Part shown: piece after piece, positions 25,750-35,836 of the stretch | Numbering within the stretch: position 1 is the first letter of the stretch | Layout: each line of letters opens with the position of its first letter | From: Candidatus Enterococcus leclercqii | Lineage (GTDB): Bacteria > Bacillota > Bacilli > Lactobacillales > Enterococcaceae | Reading direction: 5' to 3' | Length of the DNA stretch: 64,000 nucleotides | NCBI RefSeq assembly: GCF_009933135.1 | Contig: NZ_MAEH01000017.1 | Coordinates: forward strand, 62,001-126,000 | The notes under the pieces: generated by a model | What the model saw: the letters and a program-made list of their open reading frames with translations, nothing else | The model's database searches: none | Told to the model about the DNA's origin: nothing | Translations under genes and position numbers: made by a program

Positions 25750-25801
25750 AAAAAAAGAGCGCCCTTCGCAAAAATTAATTTGCCAGGGGCACTCTTTTTT
25801 G
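25750..25801. terminator. Bidirectional terminator between GNAT gene and nadS
   Basis: AAAAAGAG.GCCC and GGGC.CTCTTTTTT form an interrupted stem around a 25-nt loop, with A- and T-runs on both sides suited to both strands. Confidence 0.75.
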
Positions 25802-25824
25802 GTGACATCCTATAAGGCTAACTC

Positions 25825-27192
25825 TCAGCCTATTTCTGATAGAACCTGAATCAAGGTTTCAATTTCAGCTTTCGTAGTCGCTGGTCCCAACGATATTCGC
25901 AAAAACCGTTGCGCAGCGGATTGATCAAGCCCCAGTGGGAAAAGGGCGGGATCGATTTTACGATGCGTGTTGCAAGCCGAAGTAGTTGAACAGGCAATGC
26001 CCGCTGCTGATAACTGCATGACTACCGTTTCCCCGGCTAGCCGCGGTGATAAAATTCCCCACACACCGGGATAACAGCTCTCAAAAGTACCGGTAGTTGA
26101 GGACGCCGACTTTTCCACAGTTTTGCAGTTGCCTATCGGATTGGTTGTGAGCTCAGCTTTTCCACAAGTTTCACCAACAATCTGCCAATCCGGAAGACAG
26201 GACATAAAAGACTGCCGAAAATCCTGAAATCTTTTATCCAGCTCTCGTCGCTGAGAAAAACTATCCACAGCCGCCTGCGTAAATGCCGCGATTCCCGGCA
26301 GGTCTTCAGTTCCACTACGAAACCCATATTCCTGATGAATGTCGGGAAGTAACGGAGTAAAGCCGGCATTTGCTGCTAAATACAATATACCTGTACCCTT
26401 GGGCCCACCGATTTTATGACCGCTGGCACACCAGCTGGTTATGCCATGAGGCCACTCTCCAACAAGCTTGCCAAAGCCTTGGACACAGTCGCTGTGGAAA
26501 AGCCAATCTTGTGTCATCGCCAACTCTGCTAACTTTTCCACAGGTTGAATCATTCCTGTCAGAGAATTCACCTGTTGACAAATCACCAAGCCGTTGCCGT
26601 TTTCCACAGTTGTTTGAGCTAAAAGCTGGGCTGTTTCACAGATATCCACACGCCCAGCAGCTGTCAGCGGAATTTTTTTCACAATAAGGTCGGCTTCGTA
26701 GCCCTTCAGCCATTGCCAAATACTCCCGTGCTCCAGGGGATTGACTAAAACAGGAATCTTTGCCCGGTTATGGCAGCCCCTGGACTCGGCAACTGTTGTA
26801 AGCAGTGAAGCGTTGCTTTCATGGCTGTGCTTCTGGCTTTTGAGATCATTTTTCTGCTTGCGGGCTACAGTTGGGAACTCTTTTTCCCATAAAGCAGCTG
26901 CATCGCCGTCTTGTTTTGTTACCGACTGCCGCAAACCGCGTAATTTTTGCAGGCTCAAAGTAAGCGCCAAATGATTGCCTTCGCTGCCCCCTGAGGTAAA
27001 AACCAATTCTTCTTTCCGACAACCGCACAGCTGGGCTAACTGTTGCCGACAATGAGCCAACAAGCCAGCAGCTTGCACCCCGGCTGTGTGAATGCTGCTG
27101 GGATTAGCAAAGTATTGCTGTGCTGTTTGGAGATAGGTCTGTCTCGCGGCTTCGGTCATCGGGGCAGTTGCTCCATAGTCTAAATAGATCAT
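25825..27192 (-). CDS. nadS: Cysteine desulfurase of the NAD cluster (NadS/NifS-like)
   Basis: A 455-residue class V aminotransferase. The PLP lysine lies in SGHKIGGPKG near residue 254 and the catalytic cysteine in TTSAC near 406. It removes sulfur from cysteine and, placed divergently to nadBCA, probably supplies the Fe-S cluster of NadA. The usual size is about 370-400 residues; the extra length is polar sequence at about residues 87-144 and 347-374. ATG at 27190-27192 is chosen with AAAGGAG 8 nt upstream; the 61 open codons before it lack a site. Confidence 0.87.
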   Translation of the reverse strand: MIYLDYGATAPMTEAARQTYLQTAQQYFANPSSIHTAGVQAAGLLAHCRQQLAQLCGCRKEELVFTSGGSEGNHLALTLSLQKLRGLRQSVTKQDGDAAALWEKEFPTVARKQKNDLKSQKHSHESNASLLTTVAESRGCHNRAKIPVLVNPLEHGSIWQWLKGYEADLIVKKIPLTAAGRVDICETAQLLAQTTVENGNGLVICQQVNSLTGMIQPVEKLAELAMTQDWLFHSDCVQGFGKLVGEWPHGITSWCASGHKIGGPKGTGILYLAANAGFTPLLPDIHQEYGFRSGTEDLPGIAAFTQAAVDSFSQRRELDKRFQDFRQSFMSCLPDWQIVGETCGKAELTTNPIGNCKTVEKSASSTTGTFESCYPGVWGILSPRLAGETVVMQLSAAGIACSTTSACNTHRKIDPALFPLGLDQSAAQRFLRISLGPATTKAEIETLIQVLSEIG

Positions 27193-27385
27193 AAAAGGCA
27201 CTCCTTTACCGGGTATCGAATTTTGTCGGGCGTCGAATATTTGGGCCGCTGCTCGCTGGTTCCAGCTTGGCTTCCAAATTCGACACTGCTTTTTCGTTCT
27301 AGAGATACCGTTGCTTTCCCTTAAACATAGGTGATTTCTGAAAATTTTTAGCATCGTTTCACTAAAAAGTGACATTCTTCTCTAG

Positions 27386-27445
27386 AGGTGTCTTGACAGT
27401 TATGGTAAAATAATCCCTGTTAGGTGTCAACAATGAAAAATGATT
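27386..27445. promoter_or_regulatory. nadS-nadB divergent promoter region with repeated AGGTGTC
   Basis: AGGTGTCTTGACAG (about 27386-27399) and AGGTGTCAACAA (about 27422-27433) repeat around an extended -10 candidate, TGGTAAAAT. Two copies at the nad promoter suggest a NAD- or niacin-responsive repressor such as NiaR. The operator assignment is from position, not from a verified consensus. The rest of 27193-27519 shows no gene. Confidence 0.4.
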
Positions 27446-27519
27446 CACAAAGAAATTTTGACTTTCATCACAGTAGCTAATCGTTTTTATTCCAGTACAT
27501 ACAGATTGAAGGAAAATTT

Positions 27520-29085
27520 ATGAGACACATCCTGATTATCGGCAGCGGACTGGCAGCTTGTCAAACCGCCAACCAGCTGTTAAAAAGACAACCTCAACTT
27601 GCCATTACCATTTTGTCAAAAGGACAAAGAACCCAGTGCAATTCCATGTTGGCCCAAGGAGGAATCGCCGTCGCCTTAGCTAAAAATGACAATTGGCAAG
27701 CCCACTTTGCCGATACTCTGGCAGCGGGCGTCCAACACAATCAACAACAAGCCACGGAGATTTTAGTGAAGGAAGGTCCTGCTGCCGTCAATGAGCTGAT
27801 CCAAGATGGATTGCTTTTTGATCGCCGCGCTGACGATACCGATTTTCAATATGGGCTGGAAGGTGCCCACAGTTTTCCTCGCATTCTCCACTGTTTAGGA
27901 GATCAGACCGGAAAAGTTATGACCGGCTTTTTGCAAGAGCAGCTTGCCCAACGGCCACAAGTCACATGGCTTGAACAAGCCATGGTCACCGAATTGCTGG
28001 TGAGCTCAAAACAGAAAACAACCTCTGAGAAACCGGCAAGCTGGTCCACCGCAAGTGGTACGGCACACACTGCAGAAGAACAGCTTCCTCGTTGCATCGG
28101 TCTGCGCTATCTGGATGGAAAAAGTGGTAGGATTCACCGTTTAGATGGCGATGCTGTTGTTTTAGCTACTGGCGGATTAGGCGGCTTATTTCCTTTGACA
28201 ACCAACGATGCCACCATCACCGGTGACGGCATGGCACTGGCTTTACGAACGGGCCTGCCCTTGAAGGATATGGAATTCATCCAGTTTCACCCGACACTTT
28301 TAACTAAAAATGATCGCTGCTATGGTCTGATTTCTGAAGCCGTCCGCGGCGCCGGCGCCCGGCTGGTAAATGAAACAGGCAAAGCCATCATGACGGGTGT
28401 TCACCCGCTGGCGGACCTGGCTCCTCGAGATATCGTTGCCCGGGAGTTGACTGCGGCTTACGATAACGGTCATCAGGTGTTTTTAGACATTCAGCCGGTG
28501 AAAGATTTCGAAAATCACTTTCCTCAAATCACAGAAAATCTCCTTCGCCAGCAGATTCCTTTTCGCCAGACACAGCGAATTCCCGTACGTCCCGGTGCCC
28601 ATTTTATGATGGGGGGCATCCCAGTAGATTCTTGGGGGCAGACGGCATTACCCGGTCTTTATGCTGTGGGAGAAACCGCCTGTACCGGCGTTCATGGGGC
28701 CAATCGCCTTGCTTCAAATTCCCTTTTGGAGTGTGTGGTCTTTGGAAAACGTGTAGCAAAACAGATTCTCCACACTTCAAGTGCCCTGAGGACCAGAGCT
28801 GAATTTGCAACCTCTGTTGTAACACCATTTGTCCTGCCACAACGCCGGTTACTGCAGCAAAAATGCTGGCAGCACCTGGGTATTCGCCGCTCTCCGGATT
28901 CTTTGCAGCACCTCTTGAGTTGGCTGGGCCAATTTCACTACCGGCAGTTGCCTGACACTTATACTAAAGAAGAACTGGAATGCGCCAATCTCTGCTTGAT
29001 TGCCGAAACAGCTGCCAAAGCCGCGCTCTTGCGCAAAGAAAGCTTGGGGGCCCATGCCATCACTCAAGAAAAAGTTCCCCTCTAA
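27520..29085 (+). CDS. nadB: L-aspartate oxidase
   Basis: A 521-residue FAD enzyme of the succinate dehydrogenase/fumarate reductase flavoprotein family, first step of de novo NAD synthesis (aspartate to iminoaspartate). It begins ILIIGSGLAACQTA (FAD site), has QGGIAVA near 46, EFIQFHPT in the active-site region and GVHGANRLASNSLLE near the C-terminal FAD contacts. A polar insertion around residues 162-190 interrupts the core relative to typical NadB. GAAGGA lies upstream of the ATG. nadC follows after 56 bp. Confidence 0.93.
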   Translation: MRHILIIGSGLAACQTANQLLKRQPQLAITILSKGQRTQCNSMLAQGGIAVALAKNDNWQAHFADTLAAGVQHNQQQATEILVKEGPAAVNELIQDGLLFDRRADDTDFQYGLEGAHSFPRILHCLGDQTGKVMTGFLQEQLAQRPQVTWLEQAMVTELLVSSKQKTTSEKPASWSTASGTAHTAEEQLPRCIGLRYLDGKSGRIHRLDGDAVVLATGGLGGLFPLTTNDATITGDGMALALRTGLPLKDMEFIQFHPTLLTKNDRCYGLISEAVRGAGARLVNETGKAIMTGVHPLADLAPRDIVARELTAAYDNGHQVFLDIQPVKDFENHFPQITENLLRQQIPFRQTQRIPVRPGAHFMMGGIPVDSWGQTALPGLYAVGETACTGVHGANRLASNSLLECVVFGKRVAKQILHTSSALRTRAEFATSVVTPFVLPQRRLLQQKCWQHLGIRRSPDSLQHLLSWLGQFHYRQLPDTYTKEELECANLCLIAETAAKAALLRKESLGAHAITQEKVPL

Positions 29086-29141
29086 AGGATGTGCTGACAA
29101 GCTCAACAGATTATAGCCGCCAGAATTGAAAGGAAAAACGT

Positions 29142-29987
29142 ATGAATCAACTGCAATTAAAAGAACAATTGAAACAGTTTCTAATTGAAGATATCGGCCG
29201 TGGTGATCGCAGCGTTGAAGCTATTTTTGCCCCCACCGATCGTGACGAGGGCGTCTTTTTATTGAAAGAAGCCGGCGTTGTTTGCGGGTTATGGTTGGCA
29301 CCCATGATCTACGACTTGCTAGGAGGCGACGTCACATTCACCTCCCTTGTCGCAGAGGGTACCCAGCAATCTGCCGGTACTGCGATTGCTGAAGTAAGAG
29401 GCCCAATTGCGGCATTACTGACCGGAGAACGCCTGATTCTAAACCTCTGGCAACGAATGGGCGGCATCGCAACTGCTACTAAGCTCGCCATTGATACTTT
29501 AGCTGATCCGACAACTCGTGTTTGCGACACCCGTAAAACCGTTCCAGGCCTGCGGGAGTTGGACAAATATGCCGTTACTCAAGGCGGTGGCTTCAATCAT
29601 CGCTTTGGACTAGACGACGGCATCATGCTCAAGGACAACCACATTGCCTACGCCGGCGGAATTACCCAGGCGGTGGAGCAAGTCCGCCGCAACACGGGTC
29701 ACATGATTAAAATCGAAGTCGAAATCGAGACGCTGGACCAATTCAAAGAAGCGCATGACTGCGGTGTAGACATCATCATGTTGGACAACCGCACGCCAGC
29801 AGAAATCAAACAGTTTCTGAAATACAATAAAAAGCAGCTTACAACAGAAATCTCCGGTGGCGTCACTCCGCAAAACATCCGCCAGTACGCCGGTTGCGGA
29901 GCAGATTATATTTCCCTAGGCTACTTGACCCATTCCGTCACAGCTTTGGATATCAGCTTCAATTCCAAAAGCAATGGAAAAATTTGA
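29142..29987 (+). CDS. nadC: Nicotinate-nucleotide pyrophosphorylase (quinolinate phosphoribosyltransferase)
   Basis: A 281-residue enzyme converting quinolinate and PRPP to nicotinate mononucleotide. Family landmarks are RKTVPGLRELDKYAV with the substrate-binding Arg/Lys, GGGFNHRFGLDDGIMLKDNH, IEVEIET and GVTPQNI. AAAGG lies upstream of the ATG. It sits between nadB and nadA in one operon, and its length is normal for the family. Confidence 0.95.
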   Translation: MNQLQLKEQLKQFLIEDIGRGDRSVEAIFAPTDRDEGVFLLKEAGVVCGLWLAPMIYDLLGGDVTFTSLVAEGTQQSAGTAIAEVRGPIAALLTGERLILNLWQRMGGIATATKLAIDTLADPTTRVCDTRKTVPGLRELDKYAVTQGGGFNHRFGLDDGIMLKDNHIAYAGGITQAVEQVRRNTGHMIKIEVEIETLDQFKEAHDCGVDIIMLDNRTPAEIKQFLKYNKKQLTTEISGGVTPQNIRQYAGCGADYISLGYLTHSVTALDISFNSKSNGKI

Positions 29988-30086
29988 AACTTGCGCTTTA
30001 CAAAATCACTCATCGCCGCAGTTTTCCCGGCAGTAACCCTTTAGTAGACCCCTAATTTCAATTGCCCTACAGAAAGGATCTTTCTC

Positions 30087-31217
30087 ATGACCAGTATCTT
30101 GACCGCTTTTGAAAATCAAACCTTGCCCCAGTCCTATCTGGAAGCTGACCAGCAGGAGCTTTGTGCCCGCATCACTCGCGCCAAACAAACACTGGGAACC
30201 GATCTCCTAATGCTGGCTCATCATTACCAAAAAGACGAGGTGGTAGCCTTTGCCGACGAAACTGGTGATTCTTTACAGCTGGCTCAGATTGCCGCCAAAA
30301 ATAAAACAGCCAAGCACATCGTCTTTTGCGGTGTCCATTTCATGGCCGAAACAGCTGATATGCTCACTGACCCTCACCAACAAGTTCTGCTGCCAGATTT
30401 ATCTGCCGGGTGTTCGATGGCAGATATGGCTAACCGCCATCAATTAACCATTGCCTGGGAAGTTTTGCAAAAGCAGTGGCCAGCTGAAATTATCCCTATC
30501 ACCTACGTCAACTCCAGCGCTGCCGTGAAAGCCTTCGTTGGAGATCATGGTGGGGCTATTGTGACTTCCGGTAATGCAGATACCATTTTACGTTGGGCCT
30601 TTACGCAGAAAAAGCGTGTCTTCTTTTTGCCGGATCAGCATCTAGGACGCAATACCGCCTATCATATGGGCATCCCTTTAGCCGAAATGGCGCTGTGGGA
30701 CCCTTTGACCAGCCAACTGCTGACTAACGCGGGCCAAGAGCCACTGACAAACGAACAAGCCCCAGATACTAAAGTCATTTTGTGGAATGGCTGGTGCTCA
30801 GTTCATCAGCAGTTTTCCGTCAAACAAATCGAAACCCTGCGGCAGAGCATTCCAAATTTGTCGGTCATCGTTCACCCAGAAGCGCCTCATGAGGTCGTCG
30901 AGGCCGCTGACGACTACGGCTCCACCAACAAGATTTTACAGGTGGTTCAAGCGTCACCGGCAGGCACCAAATGGGCAGTCGGAACCGATCACAACCTAGT
31001 GGCTCGCATGGCAAAACAACTGTGTCCAACCCACGAGATCCATTTCATCAATCCTGTTGCCTGCGCCTGCCTCACTATGAACCGCATCAAATTGCCTCAT
31101 CTGGCTTGGTGTTTAGAAGAACTCGCAGCTGGTCGCAGCGTCAACCGTATCACCGTTGATCCAACCACTACTGCCAGTGCTCTGAAGGCTTTGGACCGAA
31201 TGCTGGCTTTAAGTTAA
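30087..31217 (+). CDS. nadA: Quinolinate synthase
   Basis: A 376-residue 4Fe-4S enzyme condensing iminoaspartate with dihydroxyacetone phosphate. Landmarks include LMLAHHYQKDEVVAFAD, FCGVHFMAETADML, LSAGCSMAD, HLGRNTAYHMG and a C-terminal NPVACACLTMNRIKL; the cysteines of SAGCSMAD, GWCSVHQ and the last motif are the likely cluster ligands. AGAAAGGA lies upstream of the ATG. Last gene of the nadBCA operon; the nadS product probably matures its cluster. Confidence 0.95.
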   Translation: MTSILTAFENQTLPQSYLEADQQELCARITRAKQTLGTDLLMLAHHYQKDEVVAFADETGDSLQLAQIAAKNKTAKHIVFCGVHFMAETADMLTDPHQQVLLPDLSAGCSMADMANRHQLTIAWEVLQKQWPAEIIPITYVNSSAAVKAFVGDHGGAIVTSGNADTILRWAFTQKKRVFFLPDQHLGRNTAYHMGIPLAEMALWDPLTSQLLTNAGQEPLTNEQAPDTKVILWNGWCSVHQQFSVKQIETLRQSIPNLSVIVHPEAPHEVVEAADDYGSTNKILQVVQASPAGTKWAVGTDHNLVARMAKQLCPTHEIHFINPVACACLTMNRIKLPHLAWCLEELAAGRSVNRITVDPTTTASALKALDRMLALS

Positions 31218-31230
31218 GCTCAGCCCAATC

Positions 31231-31318
31231 AAAAAGCTCCTATCTGGAACACGCAAGGAAAAATCAGACTGTGGGGTCTGCTTTTTCCTTACATCTTGCT
31301 TCCAGGTAGGAGCTTTTT
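31231..31318. terminator. Nested bidirectional terminator overlapping the gor stop codon
   Basis: AAAAAGCTCCTA at 31231-31242 pairs with TAGGAGCTTTTT at the right end, with CTGGA/TCCAG further in, and a second hairpin AAGGAAAAA/TTTTTCCTT nested inside. The right arm runs into the gor stop codon (31317-31319), so it terminates nadA and gor from opposite sides. Confidence 0.8.
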
Positions 31319-32663
31319 AACGCATCGTTACAAATTCTTCTGAGCCAGTGGGATGGATCGCTACGGTATTGTCAAAATCTGCTTTCGTGGCCCCCATCTT
31401 AATAGCTACTGCAAAGCCTTGCAACATTTCATCGACACCAATGCCAATGCCGTGCAGACCGATGATTTTTTCATCATCATCCAGACATACCAGCTTCATG
31501 ACACACCGCTGCCGATAATCATTTAAAGCAAAGTACATCGGTGTGAAGCGAGATTGATAGACTTTGATCCGCTCTTTACCGTATTTTTCAATAGCTTCCT
31601 CTTCAGACAAGCCGATAGTAGCAATTGGTGGGTGGGTAAAAATGACTGTCGGAATCAATTCATAATCCAGATAGAGATTTGTCTTGCCATTGAAAAGACG
31701 CTCTGAAAGACGACGTCCAGCCGCGATAGCTACCGGCGTCAAATCTACCTTACCAATGACATCTCCCACTGCGTAAATCCCAGCAGCCGTCGTATTTTGG
31801 AATTTGTCAACTTTAACAAAGCCCTTTTCATCCAGCTCTACACCAGCTGCCTCCAAGCCTAAATGTTCCGTTCGTGGCTTGCGACCACCGGCAAACAATA
31901 CCAAATCTGCCCGCAATTGCGCCCCATTCTCAAAGGTCACACAAAAACCTGCTGCTTCCCGCTGAATACTTTTTGCGACGTGCTCCGGATAAAGAGCCAC
32001 ACCATTTTCCTGATAGATCTCCACCAAATTGTCACTGAGCATTTTATCAAAAGTTCGTAAGGGATGATCCCGCCGGTATGCCCAGCTCGTGGCAATGCCT
32101 AATTGTTGGCACATCCCCGCCAACTCAGCCGCAATATAGCCGGCCCCTAAAATGATGATACTTTCCGGTTTATTCTTCAAAGCAAAGAAACCGTCAGAAT
32201 CAATCGCCATCTCCCCACCAGGAATCTTCATCAACGATGCCACGCCGCCAGTAGCAATTAAAATGTGTGGCGCAGTATACTGCTCACCCGCCACCTCGAC
32301 TACATGAGGAGCTGCAAATCGAGCAAAGCCTCGTAAAACTTCTACTTTATTGCTGTCTAGTCCCCGCTGATAAGCTCCGTGAAGAAACTCAATGTAATCC
32401 TCCCGCCGCCGTACCAATTCACCGAAATCAAACGCTGTTACCTGAGCTTGGATACCATAACCCGCAGTATCTCGGTTAATCATCTCCAGCATTTCCGATG
32501 CTTGCCACATCACTTTTTTCGGCACGCAGCCCACATTGACACAGGTACCACCCAGTGCCTTGCCTTCAATTAGCAATACTTTTTTCCCGTACATCCCGGC
32601 GCGATTTGCGGATGCGATCCCGCCAGATCCGCCACCAATCACAATATAATCATATTCTTTCAT
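31317..32663 (-). CDS. gor: Glutathione-disulfide reductase
   Basis: A 448-residue pyridine nucleotide-disulfide oxidoreductase. FAD site [17 protein letters not shown] near the N-terminus, redox disulfide [13 protein letters not shown] near 38-50, NADPH fold [14 protein letters not shown] followed by the basic YRRDHPLR that suggests NADPH, and the C-terminal HPTGSEE near 437. It reduces glutathione disulfide; mycothiol- or CoA-disulfide relatives are less likely. AAGGGA lies upstream of the ATG. It is divergent from a small HesB-like gene. Confidence 0.9.
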   Translation of the reverse strand: MKEYDYIVIGGGSGGIASANRAGMYGKKVLLIEGKALGGTCVNVGCVPKKVMWQASEMLEMINRDTAGYGIQAQVTAFDFGELVRRREDYIEFLHGAYQRGLDSNKVEVLRGFARFAAPHVVEVAGEQYTAPHILIATGGVASLMKIPGGEMAIDSDGFFALKNKPESIIILGAGYIAAELAGMCQQLGIATSWAYRRDHPLRTFDKMLSDNLVEIYQENGVALYPEHVAKSIQREAAGFCVTFENGAQLRADLVLFAGGRKPRTEHLGLEAAGVELDEKGFVKVDKFQNTTAAGIYAVGDVIGKVDLTPVAIAAGRRLSERLFNGKTNLYLDYELIPTVIFTHPPIATIGLSEEEAIEKYGKERIKVYQSRFTPMYFALNDYRQRCVMKLVCLDDDEKIIGLHGIGIGVDEMLQGFAVAIKMGATKADFDNTVAIHPTGSEEFVTMR

Positions 32664-32828
32664 ATCTCGTCTTCCCTTCTAAAAAAACAACTCTGCCACC
32701 TGTTCATAGATTATTGCATCTGGCATCCCCACAGCCGCCATCAAAATTTTTCGGCTCTGAGCAAGCAATTTCCCATAAACCGACATTCCTCGTATACTTA
32801 TTCTATCATGCAAGAGGAGGTCTATCTT

Positions 32829-33176
32829 ATGAAAATCACAATTACACCTGATGCTGTTGCCGCTTTGCAAAAACGTTTTGAGACCCGTGGGTTTATTTTA
32901 GCATTAAATGACGGAACCAATCGTTTTTCCAATGTCGGTGGGTCTTGCGCAGTCGCCGATAAATTTCAGATCATACCGATAGAATCAGCCACTGCACCTT
33001 TCACTGAAATTCTTGAAAATCCCGATTTCACCGTCTATACCTCAACCGATGAGCTGCCTTTTTTGGGTGAGCAGTTGGCATTGGACATCGATAAACGCTT
33101 AAATACTTTCCAATTAAAAAATCGTTCCGGCAGATTGGACGCCAATGTTCCGGTCAATCCCGCTAGTCACGAGTAG
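32829..33176 (+). CDS. HesB/IscA-like Fe-S biosynthesis family protein
   Basis: A 115-residue protein of the Fe-S_biosyn fold as found in small YneR-like proteins of Firmicutes: MKITITPDAVAAL at the start, the GSCAVADKFQI segment and a C-terminal strand pattern. It lacks the three conserved IscA cysteines (only GGSCAV is present), so cluster carriage is doubtful. ATG at 32829 has GAGGAGG 7 nt upstream; the ATG seven codons earlier overlaps that site. A dispersed repeat follows within 20 bp. Confidence 0.7.
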   Translation: MKITITPDAVAALQKRFETRGFILALNDGTNRFSNVGGSCAVADKFQIIPIESATAPFTEILENPDFTVYTSTDELPFLGEQLALDIDKRLNTFQLKNRSGRLDANVPVNPASHE

Positions 33177-33190
33177 CTTGAATATAGCAA

Positions 33191-33530
33191 AAAGGAAATG
33201 TGACATAAGTAATTTCCAAGTGCTAAACAACGGCTGTTTAACCACAATTAATAAAAAGTATACGTATGAGGAAACTGTATGACCATATTTATGTCTTAGT
33301 CCGAAGAGAGAACCTGACCATACGTGTAAAAAGAAGTGAATTATGCTGACTTAGCTTGATGAAATCAAAGAAAGTCTGTGTTTTAAATTTTTAGTAATGA
33401 AAAGCCGACGCTCTTCCAATGATTTTAATGGAGGATCGTCGGCTTTTGGGGTCTCACGTTTGGTATTGTTCACTTCACAGGGCGATGACTCAACTATTGT
33501 TACAGAGCCTTATCCTTGGAGCTATAAGTG
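33191..33530 (+). repeat. Dispersed 3' element, copy 2
   Basis: The closest relative of copy 1 over about 340 bp. It contains GGAAAT...ATTTCC and TAAACA/TGTTTA hairpins, an ACGTATG...CATACGT pairing, the internal stem at 33345-33378 (GACTT/AAGTC, TTGAT/ATCAA), and a hairpin at 33399-33448 followed by GGGGTCTCACGTTTGGT. It starts about 15 bp past the HesB-like gene in the same orientation and ends just before the convergent alpha-xylosidase gene. Confidence 0.8.
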
Positions 33531-33562
33531 GTTTTATTGTTAAAGGGCTGGGAAACCCCACA

Positions 33563-35836
33563 TTAAATCCGAAATTCATTTATCCCCAAAGTCAGCTCTT
33601 TTTCAATGCTGCCGGCAATAGTATGAATCTGTACGCTGCCCGTCACATTGTCTGGGTTCTCAAGCGTGATCACGCCCTGAGAGCTGGTTGCCGTCAGAGC
33701 AGCAACGGTCCTTCCAGCTGTGTCGCAGATAGTAGTCGTCACAGGACACGCTTCTTGTAGATTGTACAAATGAACGGTTACTTCTTTGCTGTAGTCATAC
33801 TCGGCGCGGCCCGCTTCATTTCCTTCCACAAGAATTGTGTTTGGTTTCACCAAAAGTGGCAGATGGAAATAATCATAGGTTTCAGTGTACCATTTTCCTG
33901 GGGTATAGGCTTTTCCGGTTAAATAATCCAACCACTGCCCAGCTGTCTCCGGTACATAGAATTGTCCAAAACCATCTTGATTAAAGATAGGGGCCACCAA
34001 GAGAGATTCTCCCAGCATATATTGGCGGTCGAGTTCATGAGTGGCGACATCTTCCGGAAATTCCAGAACCATTGCCCGCATCATAGGAATACCACTGTTT
34101 GCCGTTGCCACTGATTGACTTTGTAAATAAGGCATCAAGCGCAGTTTCAGCTTAGTAAATGCCCGTGAAACATCGACAGCCTCTTCACCATATAGCCACG
34201 GCACCTTGTATTGCCAACTGCCATGGTAACGGCTGTGGGATGACAGAAGTCCAAATTGCGTCCAACGTTTGTATAAGTCAGGATCAGCACCGGCTTCAAA
34301 TCCGGAAATATCGTGACTCCAATAGCCAAAACCGCCGAGTCCAAAGGAAAGTCCTGCCCGCAGGCTTTCCGCCATTGATGGATAATCCGATGTGCTGTCT
34401 CCTCCCCAATGGACAGGGAATTTTTGTGAACCTACCGAAGCTGAGCGAGCAAAGAGAACTGCTTCGCCTTCACCTTTTTCTTCTTTCAACAAATTAAAGA
34501 CGACTTCATTGTACAGGTAAGCATAATAGTTATGCATCTTCTCTGGATCAGAGCCATCAAAATAGACAGCATCTGTCGGAATTCGCTCGCCAAAATCGGT
34601 TTTAAAGCAATCGACTCCCATATCTAGCAAGGCTTTTAACTTGCTGTTGTACCATGCAACTGCTGACGGATTGGTAAAGTCTACGATTGCCATGCCCGCC
34701 TGCCATTTATCCCATTGCCAAACATCCCCATTTCCCCGCTTCAAAAAGTAGCCGTTTGCCATACCTTCATCGAACAGGGGTGATTTTTGGCCAATATAAG
34801 GGTTGATCCAGACGCAAATTTTCAGGCCCTTTTCCTTCAAACGGCGCAGCATAGCCACTGGTTCAGGAAATGTCCGTTCATCCCAGGTAAAGTTGCACCA
34901 CTCGTATTCCCGCATCCACAGACAATCAAAATGGAAAACCTCTAACGGGATATCTCGCTCCAGCATGCCGTCAACAAAAGAATTAACGGTCTTTTCATCA
35001 TACTCCGTCAAAAAGGACGTGCTTAACCACAAGCCAAAAGACCAAGCTGGCGGCAGTGCCGGTTTCCCGGTGAGATCCGTATAATTTTTGAGAACATCTT
35101 TCAACGTATCCCCAGCGATAAAGAAGTATTCCATTTCTTCTCCAGGTACACTGAATTGTACCCGGGAGACTTTTTCACTACCAACTTCAAAACTGACTTT
35201 ATCTGGGGAATTGACAAACACACCATAGCCTTGATTGCTGACATAGAAAGGAATATTCTTGTATGCTTGCTCCGTGCCAGTCCCGCCATCGGCATTCCAA
35301 ATATCCACGGATTGGCCGTTTTTAACAAAATTGGTAAAGCGTTCCCCCAATCCATAAATCTTTTCGCCAACACCAATCGAGAGTTGTTCACTGATATGAG
35401 GCTTTCCAGATGGGTCAGTCACGTAGGCTTTTCCTCGTGGATAGCTTTTTGCCAGAGTCCGACCTTTGTAACTGAAAGACATGGTCAGACTTTCGCCCTT
35501 GGTAATAGCAACTGCTAATTTCCCGGCCTTGAAGATAAAACTTTCCTCGTCCTCAGAAATCTCTGGCACAACTTCTTTTGTGAGGATTGAAAAGTTGGGA
35601 GCTTTCTTCTGGATTCCTTTAAAATTGACTAATTTAACGCTGATGACATCTTCACAAGGTGCCATTACTTCCATGGTCATCAAACCGCCATCCAGAGTCG
35701 CTCCTTTATTTGCAATATACGCGTATGGCAAATATAAAATCAGCTTGTCCTCACCACTGCGGGTATCGTAGACATGTTGGGCATACTTGACTTCAAAGCC
35801 GTCTTTGACAAGCCAACCGCCATCTGAGTATTTCAT
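33563..35836 (-). CDS. yicI: Alpha-xylosidase, GH31 (YicI-like)
   Basis: A 757-residue GH31 enzyme. KTDFGERIPTDAVYFDG holds the nucleophile Asp and HWGGDSTSDYPSMAESLR the acid/base Asp, both in the sequence context of the YicI group, which removes alpha-1,6-xylose from xyloglucan oligosaccharides (isoprimeverose units). The N-terminal beta-sandwich and a C-terminal beta domain are present; length is close to E. coli YicI. No signal peptide, so it acts on imported sugars. Its start overlaps the ROK gene stop by 4 bp, indicating coupling. The specificity is inferred from these motifs. Confidence 0.9.
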   Translation of the reverse strand: MKYSDGGWLVKDGFEVKYAQHVYDTRSGEDKLILYLPYAYIANKGATLDGGLMTMEVMAPCEDVISVKLVNFKGIQKKAPNFSILTKEVVPEISEDEESFIFKAGKLAVAITKGESLTMSFSYKGRTLAKSYPRGKAYVTDPSGKPHISEQLSIGVGEKIYGLGERFTNFVKNGQSVDIWNADGGTGTEQAYKNIPFYVSNQGYGVFVNSPDKVSFEVGSEKVSRVQFSVPGEEMEYFFIAGDTLKDVLKNYTDLTGKPALPPAWSFGLWLSTSFLTEYDEKTVNSFVDGMLERDIPLEVFHFDCLWMREYEWCNFTWDERTFPEPVAMLRRLKEKGLKICVWINPYIGQKSPLFDEGMANGYFLKRGNGDVWQWDKWQAGMAIVDFTNPSAVAWYNSKLKALLDMGVDCFKTDFGERIPTDAVYFDGSDPEKMHNYYAYLYNEVVFNLLKEEKGEGEAVLFARSASVGSQKFPVHWGGDSTSDYPSMAESLRAGLSFGLGGFGYWSHDISGFEAGADPDLYKRWTQFGLLSSHSRYHGSWQYKVPWLYGEEAVDVSRAFTKLKLRLMPYLQSQSVATANSGIPMMRAMVLEFPEDVATHELDRQYMLGESLLVAPIFNQDGFGQFYVPETAGQWLDYLTGKAYTPGKWYTETYDYFHLPLLVKPNTILVEGNEAGRAEYDYSKEVTVHLYNLQEACPVTTTICDTAGRTVAALTATSSQGVITLENPDNVTGSVQIHTIAGSIEKELTLGINEFRI

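Noticed and set aside
33419-33760. 113-codon plus-strand ORF starting in dispersed element copy 2
   Set aside because: It starts inside the terminator hairpin region and runs into the antisense of the alpha-xylosidase gene; copy 1 has no matching ORF.
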